From positions 1 to 59,761 of the forward strand of contig SFFB01000015.1 of NCBI GenBank assembly GCA_004557035.1: 59,761 nucleotides of DNA. The letters run 5' to 3'. Each line of letters begins with the position of its first letter. The first letter of the stretch is position 1. This stretch comes from Bacteroidales bacterium (GTDB lineage: Bacteria; Bacteroidota; Bacteroidia; Bacteroidales; Bacteroidaceae). Positions 1-9,100 of this stretch are shown here, piece after piece. The notes beneath the pieces are model-generated. The model was not told the DNA's origin. It did no database searches and was given only the letters and a program-made list of their open reading frames with translations. The position numbers were made by a program, and so were the translations under genes.

Positions 1-194
1 GCCTGGCGGCGCGTGGCGGCGTCGCAGGCAATGACAGCCTTGGCCGTGAGCGTAAACGGTCGCTTGCCCGTGGCGGTGAGTTTTTGCGGACGGGGTGTGA
101 GGTCGAAGTCGGTGGCCGCCTCTTGAGCCCGGGCCGTCGAGGCCGTCAGGGTGCATACAAGGAGCGCAGTCAATAAGCTTTTCAGTCTTTTCAT
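1..194 (-). CDS. Probable GH20 beta-N-acetylhexosaminidase, N-terminal fragment
   Basis: The gene runs off the left edge; only about 64 codons from its start are present. The product begins with a typical signal peptide (MKRLKSLLTALLVCTLTAS, then ARAQ as a likely cleavage site), so it is exported. The mature part starts with a segment like DFDLTPRPQKLTATGKRPFT, which resembles the N-terminal domain of family 20 glycoside hydrolases, where a PxPQ/PRPQK segment precedes a strand-rich domain. Such enzymes release terminal N-acetylhexosamine from glycans in the periplasm or at the cell surface. The catalytic domain lies outside the window, so the assignment rests on this short stretch and is tentative. 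An exported protein is the safe part of the call. Confidence 0.5.
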   Translation of the reverse strand, partial: MKRLKSLLTALLVCTLTASTARAQEAATDFDLTPRPQKLTATGKRPFTLTAKAVIACDAATRRQ

Positions 195-283
195 GGCAGA
201 TATAAAAGTTTTTGAAGTTTCAGAAGACAAAGGGCGTGTTAAGGTCTGCCCTTAATATATATAATAGGCGTGATGGCAGGCGC

Positions 284-1480
284 TCAGGCGTCGGCAGGCC
301 GTCGGGCGGCAATGAGACGGTGAGTGCCATCGGCCATCGTGACGGCAAAGACGAAGCGGTCGCCGCCGTCTTTGAGCTTGAGCCGGCGCTTCACGGTCTC
401 GGCCGCTTCGGGGAAATGGCGCACGGCCACGTTGGCTTTTTCGCCGATGTCGGTCTTGAGGCGTTTCACCTCTTGCTTGGAAAAGCCGTAACAGCCCGTC
501 ACCTCCATCACCCGGCCTGGGAAGTCGGCCACGAAGCCATCTGAGGTGTAGAGATGGGTATCGGGATGGAGTTTTTCAAGGCCAAAACGCACGGCCGTCC
601 ATTTGAAGGCACCGGCTTTCATCACCACGGCACTCGGCACGTAGAGCCAGCGTTTCACCTCGGCGGCATACGCGGGCTGTGCCTCGCGCTCGTCGGCGCG
701 GCAATAGGCCAGGCAACCCTTATCGTCGGCCATGTGAATGACGGGATAGGGCCGGGCGTCGGTGGTCATAACCAAGACCACCTCCTTGCACTCTCCCGCC
801 GTGCCCACAATGTGCACCTCGCTCACGCCCTGCAGGCGGCTCACGGCGTCGTCAATGTCGAGCATGGGCGAGAGTTTGGCCACGACCACCGTCGCGCGTT
901 CCAGCAGTGTGGGCAAGAGTCGCGTGAGGTCGGGACGGCAGTCTTCGATGCGCACCGTCTTGCGCCCCACGTCGTCGCGGCGTGCCGGGTCGATGAACAC
1001 CAGGTCGGCTGGTGGCATCGTGGCGGCAAAGACTTCGGCGTCGGCCTGCACCACCTCCACACCACCCTCCGGGACCAGCGGCAAACCCAACAGGGGGAAA
1101 TTGTGGCGGGCCAGGGCACACAAGTCTTCAGACTGCTCCACATAGACCGCTTCGCGAAACATCGGGGCCATTGCCGAGAAGTCCACGCCCAGTCCGCCGG
1201 TGAGGTCCACCATACGCCGGCCGTCGGGCACCAATCGCCGTACCAGAGCGGCCTTATAGCGCGCCGTCGTCTCGCTCGAGCACTGTTCGAGGGCCAAGCC
1301 GGCCGGATAGGCCAGAGCCTCCACCTCGGCCCAGTGCGGCACTTTCGCCGCCAGCCGCCGCCGGCCTTCGGCGCGTCTGAGCAAGGCACGCCGCTCGTCG
1401 CCGTCGGCCGTTCGCAGTGCCTCGGCTACAGCGTCGGCGACGCGTCTTTGGGCATTTGTGGGGCGTTTGGGTTTGGTCAT
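284..1480 (-). CDS. THUMP-like class I SAM-dependent methyltransferase
   Basis: A 398-residue predicted cytosolic methyltransferase. Residues 91-100 (VDLTGGLGVD) form the glycine-rich SAM-binding motif I of class I methyltransferases, and residues 161-168 (VFIDPARR) give the acidic motif IV typical of this family; the C-terminal third looks like the THUMP-like domain seen in Bacteroidota homologues. The substrate is unknown; an RNA target is a guess from the THUMP-like part. I take the ATG at 1480 because the open frame upstream of it overlaps the neighbouring dipeptidase gene and has no similarity to this family. It lies 80 bases downstream of that gene, in the same direction, so the two may be cotranscribed. 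Confidence 0.75.
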   Translation of the reverse strand: MTKPKRPTNAQRRVADAVAEALRTADGDERRALLRRAEGRRRLAAKVPHWAEVEALAYPAGLALEQCSSETTARYKAALVRRLVPDGRRMVDLTGGLGVDFSAMAPMFREAVYVEQSEDLCALARHNFPLLGLPLVPEGGVEVVQADAEVFAATMPPADLVFIDPARRDDVGRKTVRIEDCRPDLTRLLPTLLERATVVVAKLSPMLDIDDAVSRLQGVSEVHIVGTAGECKEVVLVMTTDARPYPVIHMADDKGCLAYCRADEREAQPAYAAEVKRWLYVPSAVVMKAGAFKWTAVRFGLEKLHPDTHLYTSDGFVADFPGRVMEVTGCYGFSKQEVKRLKTDIGEKANVAVRHFPEAAETVKRRLKLKDGGDRFVFAVTMADGTHRLIAARRPADA

Positions 1481-1560
1481 TTTGAGGGTTGATGGAAGTT
1501 GGTAAACGATAAAAAGGCGTTTGGGGATAGAGACAAAGGTTCTGCCGCTGAGAGTTCGCC

Positions 1561-2283
1561 TCACGGTGCCACCTTGTAGGCCCTGCGGGCTTCGGCGCGC
1601 GTGATGAGATTGAAGTGCCACCACTCCGTGCGCAGCACCTTGAAGCCCCCGGCCCCCATCACGCGGCGCAGCAACCGCCGGTTGGCCACCGCCTCAGCCG
1701 TCAGGCGGCCCTTTTTCTGCATGGCCGCCTCGTTTTCAGGGTGAGCCAGTGGGCCCATATAGTCAATTTTGGTGCCCATCGGCAGGGTGTCGCCCGTGGC
1801 TGCGTAGCAAAGCGTGATGTCCACGGCCATACCATAATTGTGCAGACCGCCGCCGCGTGCGGGATTGCTCACGTAGATGTGTTTCGGCGTGCCCTTCACC
1901 ACGTCCCACATGCGCTGCTGCACCGCCATAGGCCGCCCGGCGTCGTAGACCACGAGCGAGAGGTCGGGCCGGATGGCCTTGAGCGCCTGTTGGGCCTTGT
2001 GCAGTGCCCGTGCCGCCTTGGGGTGAAGGTAGGCGTGGCGGATGTCGGTGTAGAGCACACGGCCGGTGAAGTTGTCGGCCCGCGTGTACATCAGATTTAC
2101 CCGCACGGAGGCGTCCACCGTCTGCACATCGACCCATCCCACGCGCGCCATGCCCAGTTCGGCCTTCGTCGGCCGCTGTGCCGGCAGGGAGAGCGTGGCC
2201 ACGAACAAAACGCTCACGGCCACAAGGCGCCACGTGCGGCTGGTGGTGAGACTACGTCGTGAACGGCTGCTGGGAACAGGCAT
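1561..2283 (-). CDS. VanX-like D-Ala-D-Ala dipeptidase (peptidase M15D), exported
   Basis: A 240-residue protein with an N-terminal membrane/signal segment (about residues 18-36). The zinc-dipeptidase residues of the M15D family can be placed: H148 and D155 in GLHNYGMAVD, the catalytic glutamate and last zinc ligand in EWWHF (E220, H223), and the substrate-binding arginine in YDAGRP (R117). The family hydrolyses D-alanyl-D-alanine; in organisms without vancomycin resistance genes, as here, homologues probably recycle peptidoglycan dipeptide or other D-amino-acid dipeptides. The usual serine before the first histidine (SxHxxG) is replaced by glycine. A second, separate member lies at 13404-14123. 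There is no vanH/vanA neighbour, so a resistance role is not supported. Confidence 0.85.
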   Translation of the reverse strand: MPVPSSRSRRSLTTSRTWRLVAVSVLFVATLSLPAQRPTKAELGMARVGWVDVQTVDASVRVNLMYTRADNFTGRVLYTDIRHAYLHPKAARALHKAQQALKAIRPDLSLVVYDAGRPMAVQQRMWDVVKGTPKHIYVSNPARGGGLHNYGMAVDITLCYAATGDTLPMGTKIDYMGPLAHPENEAAMQKKGRLTAEAVANRRLLRRVMGAGGFKVLRTEWWHFNLITRAEARRAYKVAP

Positions 2284-2312
2284 GACAGGGATGGGATTGA
2301 TTAGAATGTGTG

Positions 2313-2320
2313 CAAACTTA
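2313..2320 (-). promoter_or_regulatory. Candidate -7 promoter box (TAAGTTTG) of the VanX-like gene
   Basis: On the minus strand the sequence reads TAAGTTTG, matching the Bacteroidota -7 consensus TAnnTTTG, about 30 bases before the ATG at 2283. No clear TTTG is seen at the -33 spacing, so this is a partial match only. Confidence 0.4.
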
Positions 2321-2569
2321 ATAAAAAAACCGCGTAGTGGCCGCTTCGCCGCTGCGTGTTTTGTTTAGATGGCGGGGCGTCAGTGACATGCTTTTCGTGA
2401 TTTTTTCGCCCTCGGGCCTGATTGTAGGAGGAACTACGACGGCCGGCCGCGAAATAAGGCCTTTCAATACTCATCCGCCACGGCGTCTCGCCGCCCAGTA
2501 TTGCAGGAAAGCCTGCCCTTATCCCCGTAAAAACACGCCTTATGACCGTAGACCGGCAAAAAAACAAAA

Positions 2570-2590
2570 AGAGGCCCGATAAAGGCCTCT
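2570..2590 (-). terminator. Rho-independent terminator after the toxin-antitoxin genes
   Basis: On the minus strand AGAGGCC pairs with GGCCTCT (7 bp, 7-base loop) and is followed by TTTTGTTTTTTT. It lies about 105 bases downstream of the antitoxin stop codon and is the first terminator in that direction. Confidence 0.65.
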
Positions 2591-2694
2591 CTCTCCTCTC
2601 CTACCTCAAAGATAACCCTTCGGGGGTGGAGAAAAAAAAGACAAAACGACGAAGAGTCAAAGAGACAACCCATTCATAGAATGTGAGTTAAGGT

Positions 2695-3006
2695 TTATCC
2701 CAGCACCAAAGAAAAGCGCAACCCCAATGCATCTGCAATCTTCAGGAAAGTGGAGAGTTGCATATCGGTTTGACCTTTCTCCAAAGCAGAAATGTACTCA
2801 CGTTTCTTTCCGATTCTCTCAGCAAGAGCCTTTTGGGTGACGTTTTGTTTCTTTCTTTCGTTCTTCAAAAGCTCTGCATAATACCAAGCTTTAGCCTTGG
2901 CATCAAATTCATTGCGTTCGGGACTGTTCTCTTCACCATATTTTTCAGTGATGACATCATCAAACTTGCGCAATGATGCCAATTTTGCTTCGTTGAGCTT
3001 CAGCAT
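2695..3006 (-). CDS. XRE-family antitoxin (HigA-like)
   Basis: A 103-residue DNA-binding protein. Residues about 46-100 form an XRE/Cro helix-turn-helix (NVTQKALAERIGKKREYISA region, then the hydrophobic third-to-fifth helices ending FSLVLG). The first 45 residues are charged and probably contact the toxin. In this family the antitoxin gene follows the toxin gene, as here: its start lies 2 bases after the toxin stop codon, so the two are translated from one message. Antitoxins of this type bind their own promoter; a pair of direct repeats upstream of the toxin (3369-3407) is a candidate operator. The gene is intact even though the toxin frame is damaged. Confidence 0.85.
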   Translation of the reverse strand: MLKLNEAKLASLRKFDDVITEKYGEENSPERNEFDAKAKAWYYAELLKNERKKQNVTQKALAERIGKKREYISALEKGQTDMQLSTFLKIADALGLRFSLVLG

Positions 3007-3008
3007 AG

Positions 3009-3356
3009 TTATTCCTCCGTATACTTTTTTAGAAGTTTCTCGGCCGTCTTGATTTCAGCCTTGTATTGTTTGTTATCTTTCTTCAAGAATGAGTTCAGCA
3101 ACAGAATCCGACGCGCTTGAATGACATTGTCATGGTCAATGGCAAATATTACTGAGCGGTACTCGTCATGTCCTATAGATATGCGAAGTTCATAAAAGAT
3201 GGACGACTCTAAGTTCTTGACAAACTTCTTGTTGAGAACGTATTGGGTACGTACGATATCTAAAGCATAGTCGTACTTCTCCCTTATGCGAGGTGCCAAA
3301 CTTTCGTAGAACTCATCGAACTCGTCAGAGAAGATAATTTCTCTTCATGTTTTCAT
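3009..3356 (-). pseudogene. RelE/HigB-type toxin (Gp49-like) with an in-frame stop at codon 4
   Basis: The protein matches the phage-Gp49/HigB-type toxins, ribosome-dependent mRNA interferases of the RelE fold: the segment from REIIFSDEFDEFYESL through YELRISIGHDEYRSVIFAID to LLLNSFLKK is the family pattern. The natural start should be close to REIIF. The only ATG in this frame is at 3356, and it reads M-K-T then TGA (3347-3345) before REIIF. Another ATG at 3347 is out of frame. So the toxin either is inactive or starts at a non-ATG codon, for instance TTG at 3299, which would remove the first strand. The rest of the gene (to 3009) has no further damage, which suggests a recent mutation, read-through, or a sequence error. 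It is directly coupled to the intact antitoxin gene. Confidence 0.7.
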
Positions 3357-3360
3357 ATTG

Positions 3361-3368
3361 CAAAAGTA
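3361..3368 (-). promoter_or_regulatory. Candidate -7 promoter box (TACTTTTG) of the toxin-antitoxin operon
   Basis: TACTTTTG on the minus strand fits TAnnTTTG and ends only 4 bases before the ATG at 3356. The transcript would therefore start at or next to that ATG, giving an almost leaderless message. No TTTG is visible at -33. Confidence 0.45.
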
Positions 3369-3407
3369 AGGAATAAATACCATAGAAAAAAAGATTAGGA
3401 ATAAATA
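3369..3407 (-). promoter_or_regulatory. Candidate antitoxin operator: 11-base direct repeat
   Basis: The 11-mer AGGAATAAATA (plus strand) occurs at 3369-3379 and again at 3397-3407, 28 bases apart (start to start), directly upstream of the -7 box of the toxin-antitoxin genes. Direct repeats flanking the core promoter are a common binding pattern of XRE antitoxins. This is inferred from position only. Confidence 0.45.
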
Positions 3408-3511
3408 TCTCACACAAGCGCTTCCCCTTTCAAGATTTTCTCTCCCCGGAGCATACGCGTTTCGGCCGAAACTGCGTAACTTCGCCGTCGGATATTTCAT
3501 CATTGACGATA

Positions 3512-5101
3512 ATGATACGCAAATTTGATTTCTTAGTCATCGGTTCGGGCGTGGCCGGCATGAGTTTTGCCCTTCAGGCCGCCGAGTCGGGCAAGGGCAA
3601 AGTGGCCTTGGTCTGCAAAACCACCATCGAAGAAGCCAATACGGCCAAGGCACAAGGCGGTGTGGCCTCTGTGACCAACCTCAAAGTGGACGATTTCGAC
3701 AAGCACATCCGCGACACGATGATTGCCGGCGACTACATCAGCGACCCTCGGGCCGTGGAGCAGGTGGTGAAAGGCGCACCTGCCGGCATTGAGCGCCTCG
3801 TGAAGTGGGGCGTCAATTTCGACAAAGCGCCTGACGGTTCTTTCGACCTCCACCGCGAAGGCGGACACTCGGAGTTTCGCATCCTTCACCACGCCGACGA
3901 CACCGGTTTTGAAATACAGCGCGGACTCATCGAGGCCGTGCGGCGCCACCCGGCCATCACCGTGCTCGAGAACCACTTTGCCGTGGAAATCATCACCCAG
4001 CACCACCTGGGCGTGGAGGTGACGCGACGCACACCCGACATCACCTGCTTCGGTGCCTACATCCTCGACCCCGACACCCATAAGATAGACACGTTCCTCT
4101 CGCGCGTGACGGTGCTCTCCACCGGCGGCTGCGGCGCGGTCTATGCCTCCACCACCAACCCCAACATCGCCACGGGCGACGGCATCGCCATGGCCTATCG
4201 CGCCAAAGCCACGGTGAGCGACATGGAGTTCATACAGTTCCACCCCACTGCCCTCTTCCATCAGGGCGAAACCCACCCGGCCTTTCTCATCACCGAGGCC
4301 ATGCGCGGCTACGGCGGCATCTTGCGCCTGCCCAACGGCGAGGAGTTCATGCAGAAATATGACCGCCGCCTCTCACTGGCACCGCGCGACATCGTGGCAC
4401 GCGCCATCGACAAGGAAATGAAACTCCACGGCCTCGACCACGTCTGTCTCGACGTGACCCACAAAGATCCCGAAGAGACCAAGCGCCATTTCCCCAACAT
4501 CTATGCCAAATGCCTCTCCATCGGCATTGACATCACGCGGCAATACATCCCCGTGACACCGTGTGCCCACTATCTCTGCGGCGGCATCAAGGTGGACCTC
4601 AACGGCTGCTCGAGCATCTCGCGCCTCTATGCCGTGGGCGAATGTTCGTGCACCGGCCTTCACGGCGGCAACCGCCTGGCCTCCAACTCACTGATTGAGG
4701 CCGTGGTCTATGCCGACACCGCCGCCCGCCACGCCATCAGCCACCTCGCCGAATACGACTACAACGACCAGGTGCCCGAATGGAACGACGAGGGCACGAT
4801 GAAAGGCGAAGAGAAGGTGCTCATTGCCCAAGACGCCAAAGAGGTGGGCCAAATCATGTCGGCCTACGTGGGCATTGTGCGCAGCGACCTGCGCCTCAAA
4901 CGGGCATGGACGCGCCTCGACCTGCTCTATGAGGAGACCGAAGAACTCTTCAAGCGCGTGAAAGCCACTCCCGACATCTGCGAACTGCGCAATATGATCA
5001 ATGTGGGCTACCTCATCACCCGCGCGGCCATAGAGCGCAAAGAGAGCCGTGGCCTGCACTACACCACCGACTATCCCCGCCACGCCTACGACCAGAAGTG
5101 A
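3512..5101 (+). CDS. nadB: L-aspartate oxidase
   Basis: A 529-residue flavoprotein that oxidises L-aspartate to iminoaspartate, the first step of de novo NAD synthesis, in the cytosol. The N-terminus carries the FAD-binding dinucleotide fold (FLVIGSGVAGMSFAL, residues about 7-21). The HREGGHSEFRILHHADDTG segment and the later SCTGLHGGNRLASNSLIEA segment are signatures of the succinate dehydrogenase/fumarate reductase flavoprotein superfamily in its NadB form. The ATG at 3512 fits the family start; a TTG nine bases earlier in frame is less likely. TAACTTCG at 3477-3484 could be a -7 box. nadA and nadC are not next to it, so it is probably a single-gene unit, closed by a strong terminator at 5116-5166. 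Confidence 0.93.
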   Translation: MIRKFDFLVIGSGVAGMSFALQAAESGKGKVALVCKTTIEEANTAKAQGGVASVTNLKVDDFDKHIRDTMIAGDYISDPRAVEQVVKGAPAGIERLVKWGVNFDKAPDGSFDLHREGGHSEFRILHHADDTGFEIQRGLIEAVRRHPAITVLENHFAVEIITQHHLGVEVTRRTPDITCFGAYILDPDTHKIDTFLSRVTVLSTGGCGAVYASTTNPNIATGDGIAMAYRAKATVSDMEFIQFHPTALFHQGETHPAFLITEAMRGYGGILRLPNGEEFMQKYDRRLSLAPRDIVARAIDKEMKLHGLDHVCLDVTHKDPEETKRHFPNIYAKCLSIGIDITRQYIPVTPCAHYLCGGIKVDLNGCSSISRLYAVGECSCTGLHGGNRLASNSLIEAVVYADTAARHAISHLAEYDYNDQVPEWNDEGTMKGEEKVLIAQDAKEVGQIMSAYVGIVRSDLRLKRAWTRLDLLYEETEELFKRVKATPDICELRNMINVGYLITRAAIERKESRGLHYTTDYPRHAYDQK

Positions 5102-5115
5102 GCGCGGCAGCGAGG

Positions 5116-5166
5116 GGCGGATGCTGTGATTGGACGTGACCGGAGCGTCCAGTCACAGCATCCGCC
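5116..5166 (+). terminator. Terminator hairpin after nadB
   Basis: A 21-bp stem (5116-5136 with 5146-5166, one G-U pair) with a 9-base loop begins 14 bases after the nadB stop. It is followed by TCATTTTC rather than a pure T-run. Confidence 0.65.
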
Positions 5167-5179
5167 TCATTTTCGGCCG

Positions 5180-5238
5180 TTTACAGGCGCGTGATTGTGT
5201 GATTGGGAAAAAGGCCACAATTTGGGTATAGGGGAGAG
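5180..5238. repeat. Dispersed intergenic repeat, GTGTGATTGGGAAAAAGG type, copy 1
   Basis: The segment with GTGATTGTGTGATTGGGAA, then AAAGG and, after a few bases, TTGGGTATAG recurs at 40004-40055 (inverted) and 47789-47845. All three lie in spacers near gene ends. No open frame is conserved. Function unknown. Confidence 0.6.
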
Positions 5239-5437
5239 CGGAAGACAAGTTTTGTTGGATTTTGGCGGGGCGCGCCAAAATCAAACCCAATGCGTTTTTA
5301 TTGAGTATAGCCCATAAAGAGCGGACAAGCAAGGCCTGATGGGCCGCCAACAAAAATACAAAGACCAATTTCAATTATGGGCATCGTACATATTCGGGCC
5401 ACGGCCATTATCCTCGAATTATTGAGCGGCCTCGCAC

Positions 5438-5745
5438 GGCCTGTAAGGCCAACGAGACCCAAGCCCAGGGCAGAGGTGACACGTAGTGGCACCTCTGCCC
5501 TGGGTTAACGTGCCCAATTGATGCGCCCTGTAAGGGCAAAAGATTTATTATGTAGTTTTTTGAACGTTTGCGCAGGCGAGAGCGGAAGAGGAAGTCAACG
5601 GCAAAGGTGTGATTTATTGAATATGAAAATAATGCTTTTGCCCTTACAGGGCGAACATTATCGCGCCACATCACCCAGGGTGCCGGCGTCGCTCACGCGC
5701 CGCCTCTGCCCTGGGCTATGATCTTGCTGGCCTTTCAGGCCGCTG
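5438..5745. repeat. Array of short palindromic (REP-like) repeats
   Basis: Small inverted repeats follow each other: GGCCTGTAAGGCC (5438-5450), a 15-bp perfect inverted repeat CCCAGGGCAGAGGTG/CACCTCTGCCCTGGG (5464-5478 and 5490-5504), GCCCTGTAAGGGC (5525-5537), GCCCTTACAGGGC (5640-5652) and GGCCTTTCAGGCC (5729-5741). The same units occur at 11928-11972 and 58201-58420. They sit in a 1.1-kb spacer without a gene (5102-6190). They resemble bacterial REP elements in form. No function is shown by the sequence. Confidence 0.7.
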
Positions 5746-5966
5746 CTTGGCCGCTCAAAAATTCCCCCAATCAATCTCAATTTTTCACCACCCTGCCCCT
5801 TCATACGGTTGCCAAATTGTGAGTGGAAGCATCCGAGCGGGCGAAGTCAGGGGCGCGCAAAGGGCGGTCGGCGGGCCATAAAAAAACGTCAATTTCACAA
5901 AAATCAGTCAATAAAACAAAATTTTAGGGTCTAAAAAGCAATTGTGAGTATGAATTGTTGAGGTTT

Positions 5967-6117
5967 GCTATCTTTGCAGAAGATAGGCGGCGGTTCGGCA
6001 ATCCAAGCAAGCTTATTGCACTCACCTTGCACTATCTTTGCAGAAGATAGGCGGCGGTTCGGCAATCTAAGCAAGCTTATTGCACTCACCTTGCACTATC
6101 TTTGCAAAAAATAGGCG
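5967..6117 (+). repeat. 64-bp tandem repeat, 2.3 copies, each with a TATCTTTG promoter box
   Basis: Units start at 5968, 6032 and 6096 and are nearly identical for the first two copies. Each begins with CTATCTTTGCAGAAGATAGG, in which TATCTTTG matches the -7 consensus and CTATCTT/AAGATAG form a 7-bp inverted repeat across the expected transcription start. The third unit (TATCTTTG at 6097-6104) is the one nearest the BspA-like gene and would leave a leader of about 80 bases. The same element, in other versions, precedes rfbB, mdh and the ompA-like gene. Confidence 0.7.
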
Positions 6118-6190
6118 GCAACGGACCATTGACATCGTGCCGCGGTATCACCACTCCCGAACGAAAATATAAACTTAAATCAATAAAATT

Positions 6191-9100
6191 ATGTCTAATC
6201 ACCCCCCCGTATTAAGATTTCTTGTGAGCCTGATCGTTTTATTGGGCTTCACCGGAGCACGCGCCGCAGTCGGCGATGTATTCACCTATTACGGTATAAA
6301 GTACAAGGTACTCACCGAAGAAGAAGACAAAGGAACTTGTGCTGCATTAGGTTTTGTGACTACCCCGACGACGGATCAAGATCTTACTATTCAAGTAACT
6401 GCCGTCGACAACAACGGAGTTGTTTATAAGGTGACGGAAGTCCAAGATGATGCATTTGCGAATATTAAGCAAATTAAGACACTCGGGCTTCCCTATTCGA
6501 TACAAAAAATTGGAAGAAACGCTTTCTCCCGTAGCGGCCTCACTTCAATAAGCTTTACCACCACCGGTCAGTCTTCAGAATTGGTAGAGATTGGAGCATA
6601 CGCCTTTGAAGACTGCCCAATCGAGGGTACACTCTCACTCCCTGAAACACTGCAGTCGCTAAATTTTCAGTGCTTTTACGGGACAAACATCACTTCTTTC
6701 CATATACCGGCAAGTGTCAATTTTATTGACAAAGGTCAAGTTTTTGCCACGAGAAAGCTTGAAAGCATCACAGTCGATGAGAACAACGCCAAATTCAAGG
6801 TAGATACAGAGCATAAGGCTTTGTTGAGTAAAGACGGCACTGTTTTTTATCAATACACCAATCTCCAGGCGTTAAAAAATTATACCATTCCAGCGAGCGT
6901 CACAACACTTGTAGAAAGTTCTTTCCAGACTCGCACAAACTCGACGTCCCTTCTGCACGGCGATTCCATATATATCTATGTACCAGGAACCATTACCGAT
7001 GCACACAATGCATTTTGGGTTGAGGCCGAGGGCTATATTGTTTTCGAACAACAAGACGTAAGCGGCATAGAAAACATATTTCATGCCGCAAAAAATTTGA
7101 AGGTATTCGTAAAAACAGATGAAGCCTACGCCAAATTTAAGAGCACCTATTATACCGAAGAAGAATTTAAAACAGACGATTCAAAATATCACTATTGCGG
7201 CGGCGTTTTTCGTTTGCCCACACAATCCATCACAAAAGACGGATTGGTCTATACCAGCACAGCAGGCGAGGATGCGCCCTATTATATAGGTACGCCCTAT
7301 CATTTGTCGGGCGTGGCCGAGGGCAACACCGCCACAGAACTTACCATCCCCAACAAACTGACGGATTACGATGTAAAAGTGACCGGCATTGCAGCCAATG
7401 CCTTGAATGGCAGCGTGGCCCAGACGGTCAACATCGGTGCCGGCATCGAGACGATTGATGTCACGGCTTTGAGTGATCTGACTCTGGCAACCGTCAATGT
7501 AGACGAGGACAATACAAATTACAGTAGCCTTAACGGCGTGCTCTACAACAAGGAGAAAACCACACTCCTGCTCTATCCGCAGGGCCAAGGAAGTCTGTTT
7601 GCACTCCCCAAAAGCCTTACGGCCATTGGCGACAACGCCTTCCCCGGCAGCAAAGAGACCCATCCGCTCAACCTCACCAGCACACTGACCACACCGCCTA
7701 CGCTCGGCTCTACGCCATTTGACCGCGTAAAGGGTATCTATGTAGACGAAACGCTTAGATCGACCTACGACTTGCAGTGGAGCGATTATGCCAGCCTCAT
7801 TCAAACCATCTATCCTGCCCATTTGCAGGCAGAGGGCTTGACCTTGACCCGCAACAAAGACAAGACCTATACCATCACCGGCTTCGCCTCTGAGGCTCCA
7901 AGCGGTGAATGGAGCGTGCCCGGCAGCCTCACCAATGAAGATATCTGCACCTATGAGGTCACCGGCATTGCCGCAAACTTCTGTCAAGACAACAGCAGCC
8001 TGACCACCGTGACCATTCCGGCCGCCATCACGACGATAGGTGCAGGCGCCTTTGCCGGCTGCAGCAACGAGGCCTTCGCCATCAATGTCGCCGCCGAGAA
8101 CCCCAACTATGCCTCACTGGCCGGCGCACTCTACGACAAAGGCCTGACCACACTCTATGCGGTGCCGGCACACGCCACAACGATTGATTTCCCGGCGTCG
8201 CTCACCGCCATCGACAACCAAGCTTTCAGAGGGTCGAAACTCACCGCACTCCACCTCACCGCCGGCATCAGCCACGTAGACTACACCATCTTTAATGCCT
8301 GCACGGGCCTCACAGCCATCACCGCAGCTGAAGACAATACCGTCTATGCCGCCGAAGACGACATCCTTTATAATAAGACCAAGACCACTCTGCTGCTCAG
8401 CGCGAAAAAAAGCAATGCGACAGTGAACGTGCCCTCGACGGTGACGCTCATCGGAGCCGGAGCCTTTGGCAACTGCTCTAACCTCACCCTTGTCTGCAGC
8501 CAAGCCACACCGCCGGCGCTCGGCGCAGACGCTCTGGCCGGCGTGACGAAAGTCTATGTGAACGAAGCGAACAAAGCCGCTTATGAAGCCACCGCCTGGA
8601 ACAACTACAACCTCACCGTGATGAACCCGGCAGAGCCGGTTGTGGGTCACTACACCTACGCCCAAAACGAAGACGGCACCTATACGCTGACCGGCGTGAA
8701 TGGTGAACTCGGTGGCGCCATCACGTTGCCTACCACCTTCGAGCTCTACGGCATGTCCTATGACGTAACCAGCATTGGAGCCGAGGTATTCAAAGACCAG
8801 TACGTGATCACCTCCCTCACCATCCCCGAGGGCTACACCACCATAGGCGAAGGCGCATTTATGGGTTGCACCGGTCTGACGAGCCTCTCCATCCCGGCCA
8901 GTGTGACTGCCATAGGCCGCAAAGCTTTCTATGGCTGCTCCAACGACGATTTCGCCCTGACCATTGCCGAGGGCAACCAACACTTCACGACGGATGCCAA
9001 CGTGCTCTACGACAAGGCTAAGACCACCATCTATGCCGTGCCCAGCAACATCACCACCTACGACTTCCCCGAGACAGTCACCAACATTGGCGACTATGCC

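Larger units (their letters stand above)
2284..2694. other. Intergenic stretch between the VanX-like gene and the antitoxin gene
   Basis: No gene is credible here. It holds a TAnnTTTG-type box for the VanX-like gene near 2313-2320 and the terminator hairpin of the antitoxin gene near 2570-2590. The rest has no recognised repeat or RNA. Confidence 0.6.

Noticed and set aside
2464..2673. 69-codon frame in the antitoxin/VanX spacer
   Set aside because: Composition is atypical and it covers a terminator hairpin.
5298..5721. Several open frames in the 5.1-6.2 kb spacer
   Set aside because: They run through inverted repeats, occur on both strands and resemble no protein.
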